Assembly: GCA_025350285.1 (NCBI GenBank)
Contig: JANXYE010000690.1
Location: 1 to 5,297, forward strand
Direction: 5' to 3'
Length of the DNA stretch: 5,297 bases
DNA from: Chloroflexota bacterium
GTDB taxonomy: Bacteria > Chloroflexota > Dehalococcoidia > Tepidiformales > Tepidiformaceae
A program made the position numbers and the translations under genes. This document shows, one piece after another, positions 1-5,297 of the stretch. The notes beneath the pieces were generated by a model. The model was given only the letters and a program-made list of their open reading frames with translations, searched no databases and was not told the origin of the DNA. Position 1 is the first letter of the stretch, and each line of letters opens with the position of its first letter.

Positions 1-25
1 CCAAGGGGCCGCCTCTCTGCGTGCA

Positions 26-409
26 TCACGTGAGTTCCAGGATGCCTTCGCGCAAGTCGAGACAGAGCTTCCTGCCAGCGAAGAAATCGAGGCCGACCAC
101 GCCATCTACGCCGGCGCCCATGGGCAGGTTGTGAGCAAGTACTTGAAAGTCAGTACGAACGTGTCCGAGGGTTGCGAATTGTCGAACTCGCGCCACCGGC
201 CACTGCTCGATCCTGGATGCGGTAATGACGGTTGTGCGTGGGGACGATGAGCCAGGGGTGTAACCGGCGAGCGACAACGCCGTGTTGGTCAACGCGGTGA
301 AGGCCGCACCGGTGTCCAAGATCATTCGGAGTCGAGTCTCCCGATCGGGACCCCAAAGGTGCCCATCGACGAGAATGACGCCGTTCCATCGTGAAATTCG
401 CAACTTCAC
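26..409 (-). CDS. Retropepsin-like (clan AA) aspartic protease, 127 aa
   Basis: A single-domain aspartic protease of the retropepsin type. What is seen: the catalytic motif D-T-G-A at residues 32-35, preceded by hydrophobic MIL, and near the C-terminus the hydrophobic-hydrophobic-Gly signature (GVVGLDFF, about 103-110) that packs behind the active site in this fold. One D-T-G in about 127 residues is the length of a retropepsin protomer, so activity would need a homodimer (family knowledge). There is no signal peptide or membrane segment, so it should be cytoplasmic. The start is GTG at 409, which overlaps the stop of the upstream gene as GTGA; no good Shine-Dalgarno precedes it, which points to translational coupling. 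The stop is TGA at 26-28. The substrate is unknown. Bacterial relatives are often found beside a small protein like the one upstream. The fold call is firm; the biological role is not known. Confidence 0.85.
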   Translation of the reverse strand: MKLRISRWNGVILVDGHLWGPDRETRLRMILDTGAAFTALTNTALSLAGYTPGSSSPRTTVITASRIEQWPVARVRQFATLGHVRTDFQVLAHNLPMGAGVDGVVGLDFFAGRKLCLDLREGILELT

Positions 410-633
410 AGCATCAGCACGGGGCCATCCTTCGGCGGTCCCATGAAGAGAACGGCGCAGGACTTTGGCGCGACGACCATCGCTTGCTCGTACAGCCTGT
501 CTCCGTCGGTGTCGTGCAGGAGCAAGGTCGCCGATACGATCTCATCATCCGCGTTCACGACCGGGTCCCCCAAGAGAACCCACTCCTGATCGTACTTGCG
601 CTCGATCTCTTTCATGGTCATGACTTCGCCCAT
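406..633 (-). CDS. Small conserved-type protein of unknown function paired with the aspartic protease, 75 aa
   Basis: A 75-residue soluble protein starting MGEVMTMKEIERKYD and ending in DGPVLML, with no signal peptide or membrane segment. I chose ATG at 633 because a strong Shine-Dalgarno (GGAGG, plus-strand complement 640-644) sits six bases upstream; the frame stays open back to a GTG at 669, giving 87 residues, but that start lacks such a site. ATGs at 621 and 615 are further options. The pattern E-I-x-x-K-Y-x-x-E-W-V-L-L-G-D-P near the N-terminus resembles short proteins I recall next to retropepsin-like genes in cyanobacteria and Chloroflexota; that link is from memory, not from a search. 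Its stop overlaps the protease start by four bases, so the two are probably made together. A role as partner, inhibitor or substrate of the protease, or as an antitoxin-like protein, is possible but unsupported. Confidence 0.75.
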   Translation of the reverse strand: MGEVMTMKEIERKYDQEWVLLGDPVVNADDEIVSATLLLHDTDGDRLYEQAMVVAPKSCAVLFMGPPKDGPVLML

Positions 634-639
634 GGCTCG

Positions 640-644
640 CCTCC
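640..644 (-). promoter_or_regulatory. Shine-Dalgarno (GGAGG) that fixes the start of the 75-aa gene
   Basis: Read on the minus strand, GGAGG is followed by six bases (CGAGCC) and then ATG at 633. It is the only strong ribosome binding site among the minus-strand genes here and selects this ATG over the upstream in-frame GTG at 669. It also shows that this gene is translated by its own initiation, not by coupling to dnaE2, whose stop lies 53 bases upstream. Confidence 0.75.
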
Positions 645-686
645 GATGCGCCTGGGACGATCGTAGCACGGCGAACGCTCGGCCTG

Positions 687-3600
687 TCAGCCCCAGTTGT
701 GCCCGTCCGGAGCCTCGATGAAGCCGGGCAGGGGGCAGCGGCGGAAGCTCGTAGCGATGATGTTCGGAAAGCCGCTCTGCTCGTTATCAACTCGCCCCTT
801 AATGATGACAAACGGCGTACCGCGGACGAGTTCGCGCTGGCGTTCCTGGACATGGGTGTACACCACGACGTTCGACAGCCCGAACTCGTCTTCGAGGAGC
901 ATGAACATGACGCCGCTGGCCGTCGATGGACGCTGGCGGGTAACGACCATCCCCGCCATTTCGACGATCGCCCCGTTTGGCAGGCGGTTGGGGTTGCCCG
1001 GCCCCCCGAGGTGGCGGCTGGTGATGATCCCCTCGTGGAGCAGCGGACGGATGTGGGCCATCGGGTGGGGACGTTCGGTGAGGCCGAGCGCTTCGTAGTC
1101 CCAGGCGAGTTCCTGCCAGGGGGAGAGCTTCGGCAGTTCCACCATGTCCTGGGCGACGGGCAGAGGGAGCGGGGGTTGGTAGGCCTTGCGCGGGGACGAG
1201 GAATCCCGAGTGCGCGTTGAGTCGGCCGCCGCTTGCTGTCGCGCGCGGTACGGAACGCGGCGCCGCGGTGAGCCTTCCGTGGTCGTGGCGCCCGGGATGT
1301 GGAGGCCGAGCTGCCAGAGAAGTTCGCGGCGGGGGAGACCAAAATCGTCGAGGGCGCCAGCGTTAATCAGCGCCTCAGCTTCCGTATGGCCGAGCTGGAC
1401 ACGCGAGATGAGGTCGTAAAGCGAGCGGTAGGGGCCACCGCGTTCGCGTTCGGCGACAATGCGCGCGGAAGTTCCGAGTTCCGTCCTTCCCGCGAAGGAC
1501 CGAGTTCCGAGTACGGATTCGCCTTCGTTGGCGGCGAGTTGGGCGCGTTGGTACTGCCAGCCGCCGCCAATGCCCCGGACCTGGTCCAGGCCGAGGCGGA
1601 TGCCGTCGTCTTCTGGCCAGGCGCCCGCGAGGCTGCGGTTGATATTGGGCACGCGCACTTCGATGCCGTGGCGATTCGCATCGCCCGTGAGCACTTCCAG
1701 CGAATAGAACCCCATGGGCTGGGCGTTGAAAATCGCGCAGTAGTAAGCGGCCGGGTAGTAGTAGCGCAGCCAGCAGGATTCGTAGGCGAGCAGCGCGAAG
1801 GCGACGGCGTGGCTCTTCGGGAAACCGAAAGCGGCGAAGGCGGCCATCCGCTTGAACGCAATCTCCGCGGCTTCACGGCTGACACCCTTCGCGGCGGCCC
1901 CGGCGAAGAATTCGGCGGAGAGCGCCTCCATCGCTTCGTTCGAACGTTTACGGCTCATCGCACGGCGAAGGCGGTCGCCCTGGCCTGGAGTGAAGCCCGC
2001 GACAGAGGTCGCTATCTGGAGCACCTGATCCTGGTAGAGGACGTGCCCGAGCGTTTCGGCCATGCACCAGCTCAGCAGCGGGCCGAGTTCCGGGTGGCCG
2101 TAATCGACCTCCACGTGTTCGCCGAGCGCGAGTTTGCGCCGGTACTCCATGTAGGGATGAAAAGCGCCGGCCATGATCGGGCCCGGGCGGATGATTGCGA
2201 CCTGCACGGCGAGGTCGTCGATCGTCCGGGGCTGGGTGTGGGGCAGGGTCTGGATCTGCGCGCGGCTTTCGATCTGGAAGGTGGCCATCGTGTCGCCGGC
2301 CGTGATCGAAGCGAAGATCTCCGGGCTATCGTGGGGAATGCGGCCCAGATCGACGCGCACACCGTTCACCTCTTCGATGATGCCGAGGCAATCATCGACG
2401 GCGGAGAGCATGCCAAGGGCGAGGAAATCGATCTTTACGAAGCGCGCGTCATCGACCGAGTCCTTGTCCCACTGGCAGATGTAACGGCCCTCCATCCGCG
2501 CGGGTTCGACCGGTACGACCGACGAGAGCGGATCAGCCGAGATGACCACCCCACCGACGTGCTGGCCAACGTGCCGGGGGAAGCCAGAAACCTGGTTCGC
2601 GAGGTCGATAAGATCGCGCCAAATCGGTGCGCCGACGAGCGGTTTGAGTTCGGGAATGTTGCCCATCTCTTCGGCGATGTCGTGCGCGCCGGAGAACTGG
2701 CCACCGAGCTTATTCAGCTTCGCGAGCACTGGCGCCGGCAGCCCGAGGACCTTGCCGATATCGATCACCGCATTCTTGAACCGGTACGTGGGGAACGCGG
2801 CCACGATTGCGGCGTGCTCTTCGCCGTAACGAGCGTAAATGCGGCGGAGGAGGACATCCCGGATATCGCGGGGGAAGTCGATGTCGATATCCGGCAAGGA
2901 GTGGAGCTCTTCGTTGAGGAAGCGTTCCAGATAGAGGTTGTTCTTCACCGGGTCGATGTGGGAGAGGCCGATGAGGTAGCAAACGATCGAACTGACGGAT
3001 GAACCGCGCCCGCGCCCGACTGGCCGTTCGTCCGGCGGGAGGTCCTTCGGGCGGCCGTGAAGTTCGTGGGCGATCTGGCCGACCAACTCCATGATGTCCC
3101 AGTACACAAGGAAGAAGCCCGCGAGGCGGTGCTTTTCGATAAGCCGCAGCTCCCGTTCGAGGCGGTCGCGTGCTTCGACCCGGGTGGTGTCGTCCATCGC
3201 GCCGTATTTGCGGCGAAAAGCTCGTTCGCAGATGCCGCGAAGGAAGCTATCGAGCGTCGAGCCCTCGGGCACGGGGTAATCCGGCAGGCGATAAGGGAGG
3301 TCCGTCGTGAGGTCGAACGTGCAGCGTTCGGCGATGGCAAGCGTATTCGCAATCGCTTCGGGGTAGCGGCGGAAACGGCGTTCCATTTCGGCCGGGGACT
3401 TGAGGAAAAACTCGGAGTTAGCGCGCCGTTCGCGGTGCGAACTATCGAGCGTCAGCCGGTGGCGGACAGCAACGAGGACATCGTTCAGGCGGTGGCGTTC
3501 GCGCACGTGGTAGTGGGCGTTGTTCGTGGCGACAATGGGAAGCCCGGCGGTCGCCGCGACCTCCGCCAGGCGGGCGACGCGCCGGTTGTCCCCGAAGATG

Positions 3601-4163
3601 TCGTGATGCTGGAGTTCAACGAAAAACTGGCCGGGCAGGAGCGCGTCTCGCCATTCCATCGCCAGTTCCGTGTTCAGGATGTCGGGTTCCGCATCGTCGA
3701 AGAGCCCACGGCGGCAGCCGGAGAGGATGACAAGCCCTTCGCGGCGTTCGATGAGCCATTCGGGCTCAACCTTCGGTTCGTCTTTGCCGAAGGTTTGGAA
3801 GGCGCGGCTGAGAAGGCGGCAAAGGTTGCGATAGCCTTCGACGCTTTCGCAGAGGACGGTGACGTGGCTCAGGTCCCAAGTCCCAAGTCCCAAGTCCGCG
3901 GACTCTTCGCTGCCGGGTGGACTTGGGACTGAGGACTTGGGACTTCGCCTCGCGAGCGTCAGCTCGCAGCCGGTGATGGGCTTGAGGCCACGTTCGCGGG
4001 CGGTCTTCGCATACTCCATGGCGCCGTAGAGATTGTCGTGGTCGGTGACGGCGAGGGCCGCATAGCCGAGGGCGACGGCGCGATCCACCATTTCGTCGCT
4101 GGAGCTGGCGCCTTCGCGGAGGGACCAGCAGGTGTGCGCGTGGAGTTCGGCATAGGCGGCCAC
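687..4163 (-). CDS. dnaE2: Error-prone DNA polymerase III alpha subunit, DnaE2 type (ImuC-like), 1158 aa
   Basis: A C-family DNA polymerase that, in characterised relatives, copies past DNA damage with ImuA/ImuB-type partners. Domains in order: PHP domain (about 1-285) with LHAH at 7-10, TDHD at 40-43, GCE at 65-67, H100, C150 and NNAH at 214-217; polymerase core with GRGRGSS at 384-390, catalytic PDIDIDF at 424-430 and KIDF with Asp579, FQIESRAQ near 629, IRPGPI near 658, RRAMSRKR near 733 and [14 protein letters not shown] near 779; helix-hairpin-helix region (about 855-945); OB domain (about 1065-1140). The OB motif [18 protein letters not shown] (1076-1093) is typical of DnaE2 and unlike replicative DnaE1. 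DnaE2 is usually about 1050-1100 residues; the excess is low-complexity inserts at about 72-99 and 881-899 and a long linker at about 958-1000. The inserts coincide with heptamer repeats. The start is GTG at 4163, directly before AAYAELHAH, with TATAAT just upstream; the stop is TGA at 687-689. No imuA/imuB lies in the window. Confidence 0.95.
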   Translation of the reverse strand: MAAYAELHAHTCWSLREGASSSDEMVDRAVALGYAALAVTDHDNLYGAMEYAKTARERGLKPITGCELTLARRSPKSSVPSPPGSEESADLGLGTWDLSHVTVLCESVEGYRNLCRLLSRAFQTFGKDEPKVEPEWLIERREGLVILSGCRRGLFDDAEPDILNTELAMEWRDALLPGQFFVELQHHDIFGDNRRVARLAEVAATAGLPIVATNNAHYHVRERHRLNDVLVAVRHRLTLDSSHRERRANSEFFLKSPAEMERRFRRYPEAIANTLAIAERCTFDLTTDLPYRLPDYPVPEGSTLDSFLRGICERAFRRKYGAMDDTTRVEARDRLERELRLIEKHRLAGFFLVYWDIMELVGQIAHELHGRPKDLPPDERPVGRGRGSSVSSIVCYLIGLSHIDPVKNNLYLERFLNEELHSLPDIDIDFPRDIRDVLLRRIYARYGEEHAAIVAAFPTYRFKNAVIDIGKVLGLPAPVLAKLNKLGGQFSGAHDIAEEMGNIPELKPLVGAPIWRDLIDLANQVSGFPRHVGQHVGGVVISADPLSSVVPVEPARMEGRYICQWDKDSVDDARFVKIDFLALGMLSAVDDCLGIIEEVNGVRVDLGRIPHDSPEIFASITAGDTMATFQIESRAQIQTLPHTQPRTIDDLAVQVAIIRPGPIMAGAFHPYMEYRRKLALGEHVEVDYGHPELGPLLSWCMAETLGHVLYQDQVLQIATSVAGFTPGQGDRLRRAMSRKRSNEAMEALSAEFFAGAAAKGVSREAAEIAFKRMAAFAAFGFPKSHAVAFALLAYESCWLRYYYPAAYYCAIFNAQPMGFYSLEVLTGDANRHGIEVRVPNINRSLAGAWPEDDGIRLGLDQVRGIGGGWQYQRAQLAANEGESVLGTRSFAGRTELGTSARIVAERERGGPYRSLYDLISRVQLGHTEAEALINAGALDDFGLPRRELLWQLGLHIPGATTTEGSPRRRVPYRARQQAAADSTRTRDSSSPRKAYQPPLPLPVAQDMVELPKLSPWQELAWDYEALGLTERPHPMAHIRPLLHEGIITSRHLGGPGNPNRLPNGAIVEMAGMVVTRQRPSTASGVMFMLLEDEFGLSNVVVYTHVQERQRELVRGTPFVIIKGRVDNEQSGFPNIIATSFRRCPLPGFIEAPDGHNWG
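1203..1225. repeat. Possible decayed heptamer repeat in the dnaE2 linker
   Basis: On the plus strand ATCCCGA at 1203-1209 matches the heptamer consensus GTYCCRA at six of seven positions and is followed by GT, as the next unit would begin. The following heptamers (GTGCGCG, TTGAGTC) match poorly. The encoded peptide (TRTRDSSS, about 984-990) lies in a non-conserved linker between the helix-hairpin-helix region and the OB domain. One good unit could be chance, so this is only a hint of a third, eroded copy. Confidence 0.25.
1471..1517. repeat. Heptamer repeat cluster (GTTCCGA type) around a 7-bp hairpin, in frame within dnaE2
   Basis: Two heptamers at 1471-1484 (GTTCCGA, GTTCCGT) and three at 1497-1517 (GGACCGA, GTTCCGA, GTACGGA) flank a perfect palindrome, GTCCTTC-CCGC-GAAGGAC at 1483-1500. 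The tract is read through by dnaE2 on the minus strand as residues 882-898 ([17 protein letters not shown] region), just before [15 protein letters not shown], which normally belongs to the helix-hairpin-helix module. The peptide is low in complexity and unlike the conserved sequence on either side, so I infer an in-frame insertion. The unit differs from the one at 3873-3943 at two of seven positions. Confidence 0.7.
3873..3943. repeat. Inverted repeat built of GTCCCAA heptamers, in frame within dnaE2
   Basis: The left arm (3873-3897) is three perfect tandem copies of GTCCCAA plus GTCC. The right arm (3919-3943) is GGAC followed by TTGGGAC, TGAGGAC and TTGGGAC, the same heptamer in reverse complement with one degenerate unit. 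The 25-base arms pair at 23 positions across a 21-base spacer (3898-3918), so either strand could form a long hairpin. dnaE2 reads through it as residues about 74-97 ([11 protein letters not shown] ... LGLGTWDLS), between the PHP elements GCELTLA and HVTVLCES, where relatives usually have a short loop. The repeat structure is directly visible; insertion into an older gene is inferred. Confidence 0.85.
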
Positions 4164-4200
4164 AGGCGAGATTATAGAACAAATGTGCTGTTACGAACAT
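4164..4200 (-). promoter_or_regulatory. dnaE2 promoter with perfect -10; probable leaderless transcript
   Basis: On the minus strand TATAAT (plus-strand 4171-4176) lies seven bases from the GTG start at 4163. Initiation at the usual distance from a -10 box would fall on or within a base or two of that GTG, and no Shine-Dalgarno is present, so the mRNA is probably leaderless. The -35 element is weak: ATGTTC (4200-4195) at 18 bases or TGTTCG (4199-4194) at 17 bases are the candidates. A weak -35 with a good -10 is common where a regulator sits in the spacer. Confidence 0.65.
4177..4188 (-). promoter_or_regulatory. Candidate LexA (SOS) operator in the dnaE2 promoter
   Basis: GAAC-AAAT-GTGC on the plus strand matches seven of the eight fixed bases of the Gram-positive type LexA operator GAAC-N4-GTTC. 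It directly adjoins the dnaE2 -10 box, inside the -10/-35 spacer, where a bound repressor would block RNA polymerase. dnaE2 genes are commonly SOS-induced in other bacteria, which makes the match more believable. An eight-base pattern with one mismatch can occur by chance, and the LexA of this organism is not in the window. Confidence 0.45.
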
Positions 4201-4225
4201 GCAAGATCGTGAAGAAACAGTAGAC

Positions 4226-4255
4226 TTGGCCGAATACTACCTAACAACGTAAAGT
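4226..4255 (+). promoter_or_regulatory. Possible promoter for the secreted protein gene
   Basis: TTGGCC (4226-4231) and TAAAGT (4250-4255) are separated by 18 bases and each matches the sigma-70 consensus at four of six positions. They lie 28 bases or more before the start codon, leaving room for the leader that carries the Shine-Dalgarno. The match is modest and is offered as the best candidate in the divergent intergenic region. Confidence 0.35.
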
Positions 4256-4270
4256 TGAGCTTCACCCTAA

Positions 4271-4276
4271 AAGGAG
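4271..4276 (+). promoter_or_regulatory. Shine-Dalgarno AAGGAG for the secreted protein
   Basis: AAGGAG is followed by seven bases (CACAAGC) and ATG at 4284. The spacing is ideal and supports this start, which also places the signal peptide at the N-terminus. Confidence 0.85.
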
Positions 4277-4283
4277 CACAAGC

Positions 4284-4997
4284 ATGCGCCCACGGCTCAT
4301 CCTTGCACTGACTCTCTTCGCCAGCCTGGTAGCGGGGCTGGTACCCGCGTTCGAAAGCGCGAACGCCGCCCTGCCACCAACCTGCGGCCCCTACGTCGAT
4401 CTCACCCCGTCATCGGGACAGGCCGGCTCCATCGTCAGCGTGAACATCTTCCACTATCCAGCGAACGTGGACGTACAGGTTATCGCGCGCGTCACCGGGG
4501 ATCCGGTTATCGGGACCGGGAAGACGGACGCGGAAGGCCACGCGAACATCATCGTGACGATCCCGGCGTTCAGCGGGGACTACCTGAACATCTTCACGTA
4601 CGCGCCGCCCTGCAACGCCTCCGGCGCGCACTTCTTCTACCGGGCGGTCACGCCGACACCGGTGACGCCGACACGCACGCCAACACAGCCCACCGCGGTC
4701 GTCACCTCGACACCGCCCACGTCCACGCCGCCAACCCCCACCTCCACACCGCTCCCCGCCACTGAGGCGCCGAAGCCTCCTCCGGCTCCTCCGCTAGCGG
4801 GCACGGGCGGCGGGTTCGGGACCGGTAGCACGGGGTTCGACCTGGCACTGGTGGCGCTCGCGTTGCTCGTGTTCAGTAGCGGGTTCACCTTGCTCGGCTC
4901 GTCGCGCAAGCGTTCGGCCGTTCGACAGGTGGTAACGACGGACGAGATTCGCCCGGCCAGCCCCTACGACGACGAACCCCCGACGCCATTCAACTAA
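4284..4997 (+). CDS. Secreted, membrane-anchored protein with IPT/Ig-like ectodomain and Thr/Pro linker, 237 aa
   Basis: Not a named gene, but the architecture is clear. Residues 1-28 are a Sec signal peptide (RPR, then a Leu/Ala-rich core, likely cut after SANA). Residues about 29-120 form a beta-rich domain with the pattern LTPSSGQAGSIVSV ... TDAEGHANIIVTIP, like IPT/TIG or Ig-like modules; Cys34 and Cys110 could form a disulfide. Residues about 122-170 are a Thr/Pro-rich linker of the kind that spans a cell wall or is glycosylated. LAGTGGG at 171-177 resembles a degenerate sorting signal. A membrane helix follows (about 185-204), then SSRKR and a 27-residue acidic, Pro-rich tail (211-237) that should be cytoplasmic by the positive-inside rule. 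Likely a type I membrane protein with an extracellular ligand- or matrix-binding role; function is unknown. It is divergent from dnaE2 and ends at its own terminator, so it is probably monocistronic. Confidence 0.88.
   Translation: MRPRLILALTLFASLVAGLVPAFESANAALPPTCGPYVDLTPSSGQAGSIVSVNIFHYPANVDVQVIARVTGDPVIGTGKTDAEGHANIIVTIPAFSGDYLNIFTYAPPCNASGAHFFYRAVTPTPVTPTRTPTQPTAVVTSTPPTSTPPTPTSTPLPATEAPKPPPAPPLAGTGGGFGTGSTGFDLALVALALLVFSSGFTLLGSSRKRSAVRQVVTTDEIRPASPYDDEPPTPFN
4647..4793 (+). repeat. Thr/Pro low-complexity coding repeat (linker)
   Basis: This part of the secreted protein gene encodes short TPTP, TPTRTPT and STPPTPTST runs. The DNA is made of imperfect ACGCC/ACACC units, including two exact copies of ACGCCGACAC at 4650-4659 and 4665-4674. 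Such tracts expand and contract easily, so linker length may vary between strains. Confidence 0.7.
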
Positions 4998-5017
4998 CCC
5001 CGAAGGCGAATACACTG

Positions 5018-5049
5018 AACGAGGCGTCCGCGACGGGACGCCTCGTTTT
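5018..5049 (+). terminator. Intrinsic terminator after the secreted protein gene
   Basis: A perfect 12-base-pair stem (AACGAGGCGTCC at 5018-5029 with GGACGCCTCGTT at 5036-5047) encloses a six-base loop (GCGACG) and ends in a run of four T at 5046-5049. It lies 20 bases after the stop codon at 4995-4997. The T-run is short but the GC-rich stem is strong. It separates the secreted protein gene from the cyclase gene. Confidence 0.85.
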
Positions 5050-5123
5050 GCCGCTTCAACGTGCCCCGGCAGCCTCACGCCGCCTGAATCAGCTGGCCAC
5101 GAGACTCGAAATCCGATTGCCGT

Positions 5124-5129
5124 AGAATG
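5124..5129 (+). promoter_or_regulatory. Candidate -10 box for a leaderless cyclase gene
   Basis: TAGAAT matches the -10 consensus at five of six positions and lies six bases before the ATG at 5136, placing the transcription start on or next to that codon. No Shine-Dalgarno is present. I see no convincing -35 in the preceding 25 bases. The arrangement repeats that of dnaE2, which strengthens both calls. Confidence 0.45.
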
Positions 5130-5135
5130 CGTCGC

Positions 5136-5297
5136 ATGGCTTCCACCGATTCGCCCGCGGCCGTCCGCCCTACCGGCATCGTCACCTTCCTCTTCACCGA
5201 CATCGAGGGCTCGACCGGACGCTGGGAAGCGCAGTCCACGGAGATGGGCGCGGCGCTCACAAAGCACGACGAGGCGCTGCGGACGGCCATCGAAGCG
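5136..5297 (+). CDS. Class III adenylate/guanylate cyclase domain protein, N-terminal part (54 aa, runs off the window)
   Basis: After a short leader (MASTDSPAAVRPTG) comes TFLFTDIEGSTGRWE at about 17-31, the first strand of the class III nucleotidyl cyclase domain; Asp22 in FTDIEGST is the first of the two metal-binding aspartates. The helix that follows (LTKHDEALRTAIEA) also fits. Such enzymes make cAMP or cGMP; the residues choosing ATP or GTP lie beyond the window. In Chloroflexota and Actinomycetota this domain often heads a long regulator with an ATPase and TPR repeats, so the full protein may be large, but that cannot be seen here. An in-frame ATG at 5127 (MRRMAST...) is an alternative start with an in-frame TAG immediately before it; I prefer 5136 because 5127 overlaps the likely -10 box and neither start has a Shine-Dalgarno. 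There is no signal peptide at this end, so the domain should be cytoplasmic. Confidence 0.88.
   Translation, partial: MASTDSPAAVRPTGIVTFLFTDIEGSTGRWEAQSTEMGAALTKHDEALRTAIEA

Noticed and set aside
1..25. Start of a further gene downstream of the protease
   Set aside because: Only 25 bases remain and no start, stop or terminator pattern can be supported.
659..690. Internal promoter between dnaE2 and the 75-aa gene (CTGACA and TACGAT on the minus strand)
   Set aside because: The two boxes are 20 bases apart, too wide for a normal sigma-70 promoter, and the -10 match is only fair. Read-through from dnaE2 is the simpler assumption.
545..1342. A 265-codon minus-strand frame overlapping the end of dnaE2
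   Set aside because: It is an out-of-frame reading of the dnaE2 C-terminus, rich in Ser, Arg and Pro as shifted GC-rich frames are. The conserved OB-domain motifs are in the dnaE2 frame.
1299..3002. A 567-codon open frame on the plus strand, antisense to dnaE2
   Set aside because: It lies wholly within the dnaE2 coding region, has no recognisable motif, and its sequence is the mirror of polymerase codons. Long antisense open frames are expected in GC-rich genes with strong third-position bias.
3057..3932. A 291-codon plus-strand open frame opposite the PHP domain
   Set aside because: It is a shadow of dnaE2 with no Shine-Dalgarno or domain signal; its end passes through the heptamer repeat, which is open in several frames.
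3873..3943. CRISPR array or Rho-independent terminator made by the repeat
   Set aside because: The units are 7 bases long without spacers, so this is not CRISPR. The hairpin has no T-run and lies inside an open, conserved coding sequence, so it is not a working terminator.
4794..5267. Minus-strand frames opposite the secreted protein tail and the cyclase start (also 5075-5290)
   Set aside because: They run through the terminator hairpin and antisense to two well-supported genes, with no motif or ribosome site of their own.

Overview
The window is high-GC, densely coded bacterial chromosome. The best guess at source is Chloroflexota, with a high-GC actinobacterium as the main alternative. The evidence is a DnaE2-type polymerase, a secreted protein with a Thr/Pro-rich linker of the (TP)n kind, a FTDIEGST-type class III cyclase, and genes that appear to start at or near the mRNA 5' end. 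This is inference from protein style, not from a phylogenetic marker.

Layout. The left four fifths is a minus-strand cluster read from about 4163 down to 26: a 1158-residue error-prone DNA polymerase III alpha subunit (dnaE2), then after a 53-base gap a 75-residue protein of unknown function, then (4-base overlap, GTGA) a 127-residue retropepsin-like aspartic protease. From 4164 to 4283 is a divergent promoter region. On the plus strand follow a secreted, membrane-anchored protein with a beta-sandwich-like ectodomain (4284-4997), a strong intrinsic terminator (5018-5049), and the first 54 residues of a class III nucleotidyl cyclase domain protein (from 5136) that runs off the window.

The most unusual feature is inside dnaE2. 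Two places hold clusters of a 7-base repeat (GTCCCAA in one, GTTCCGA in the other; shared consensus GTYCCRA), each arranged around or as an inverted repeat. Both are translated in frame as low-complexity peptide, one in the PHP domain and one in the helix-hairpin-helix region. They look like short repeat elements that entered a conserved gene without breaking the frame. A decayed third copy may lie in the linker before the OB domain.

Regulation. dnaE2 has a perfect TATAAT seven bases from its GTG start, with no Shine-Dalgarno, so the message is probably leaderless. A GAAC-N4-GTGC site abuts the -10 box and is one base from the Gram-positive LexA operator GAAC-N4-GTTC, which fits SOS control of a translesion polymerase. 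The small protein and the protease are probably translationally coupled. No imuA/imuB, lexA, RNA gene, CRISPR array, transposase or integrase is visible.
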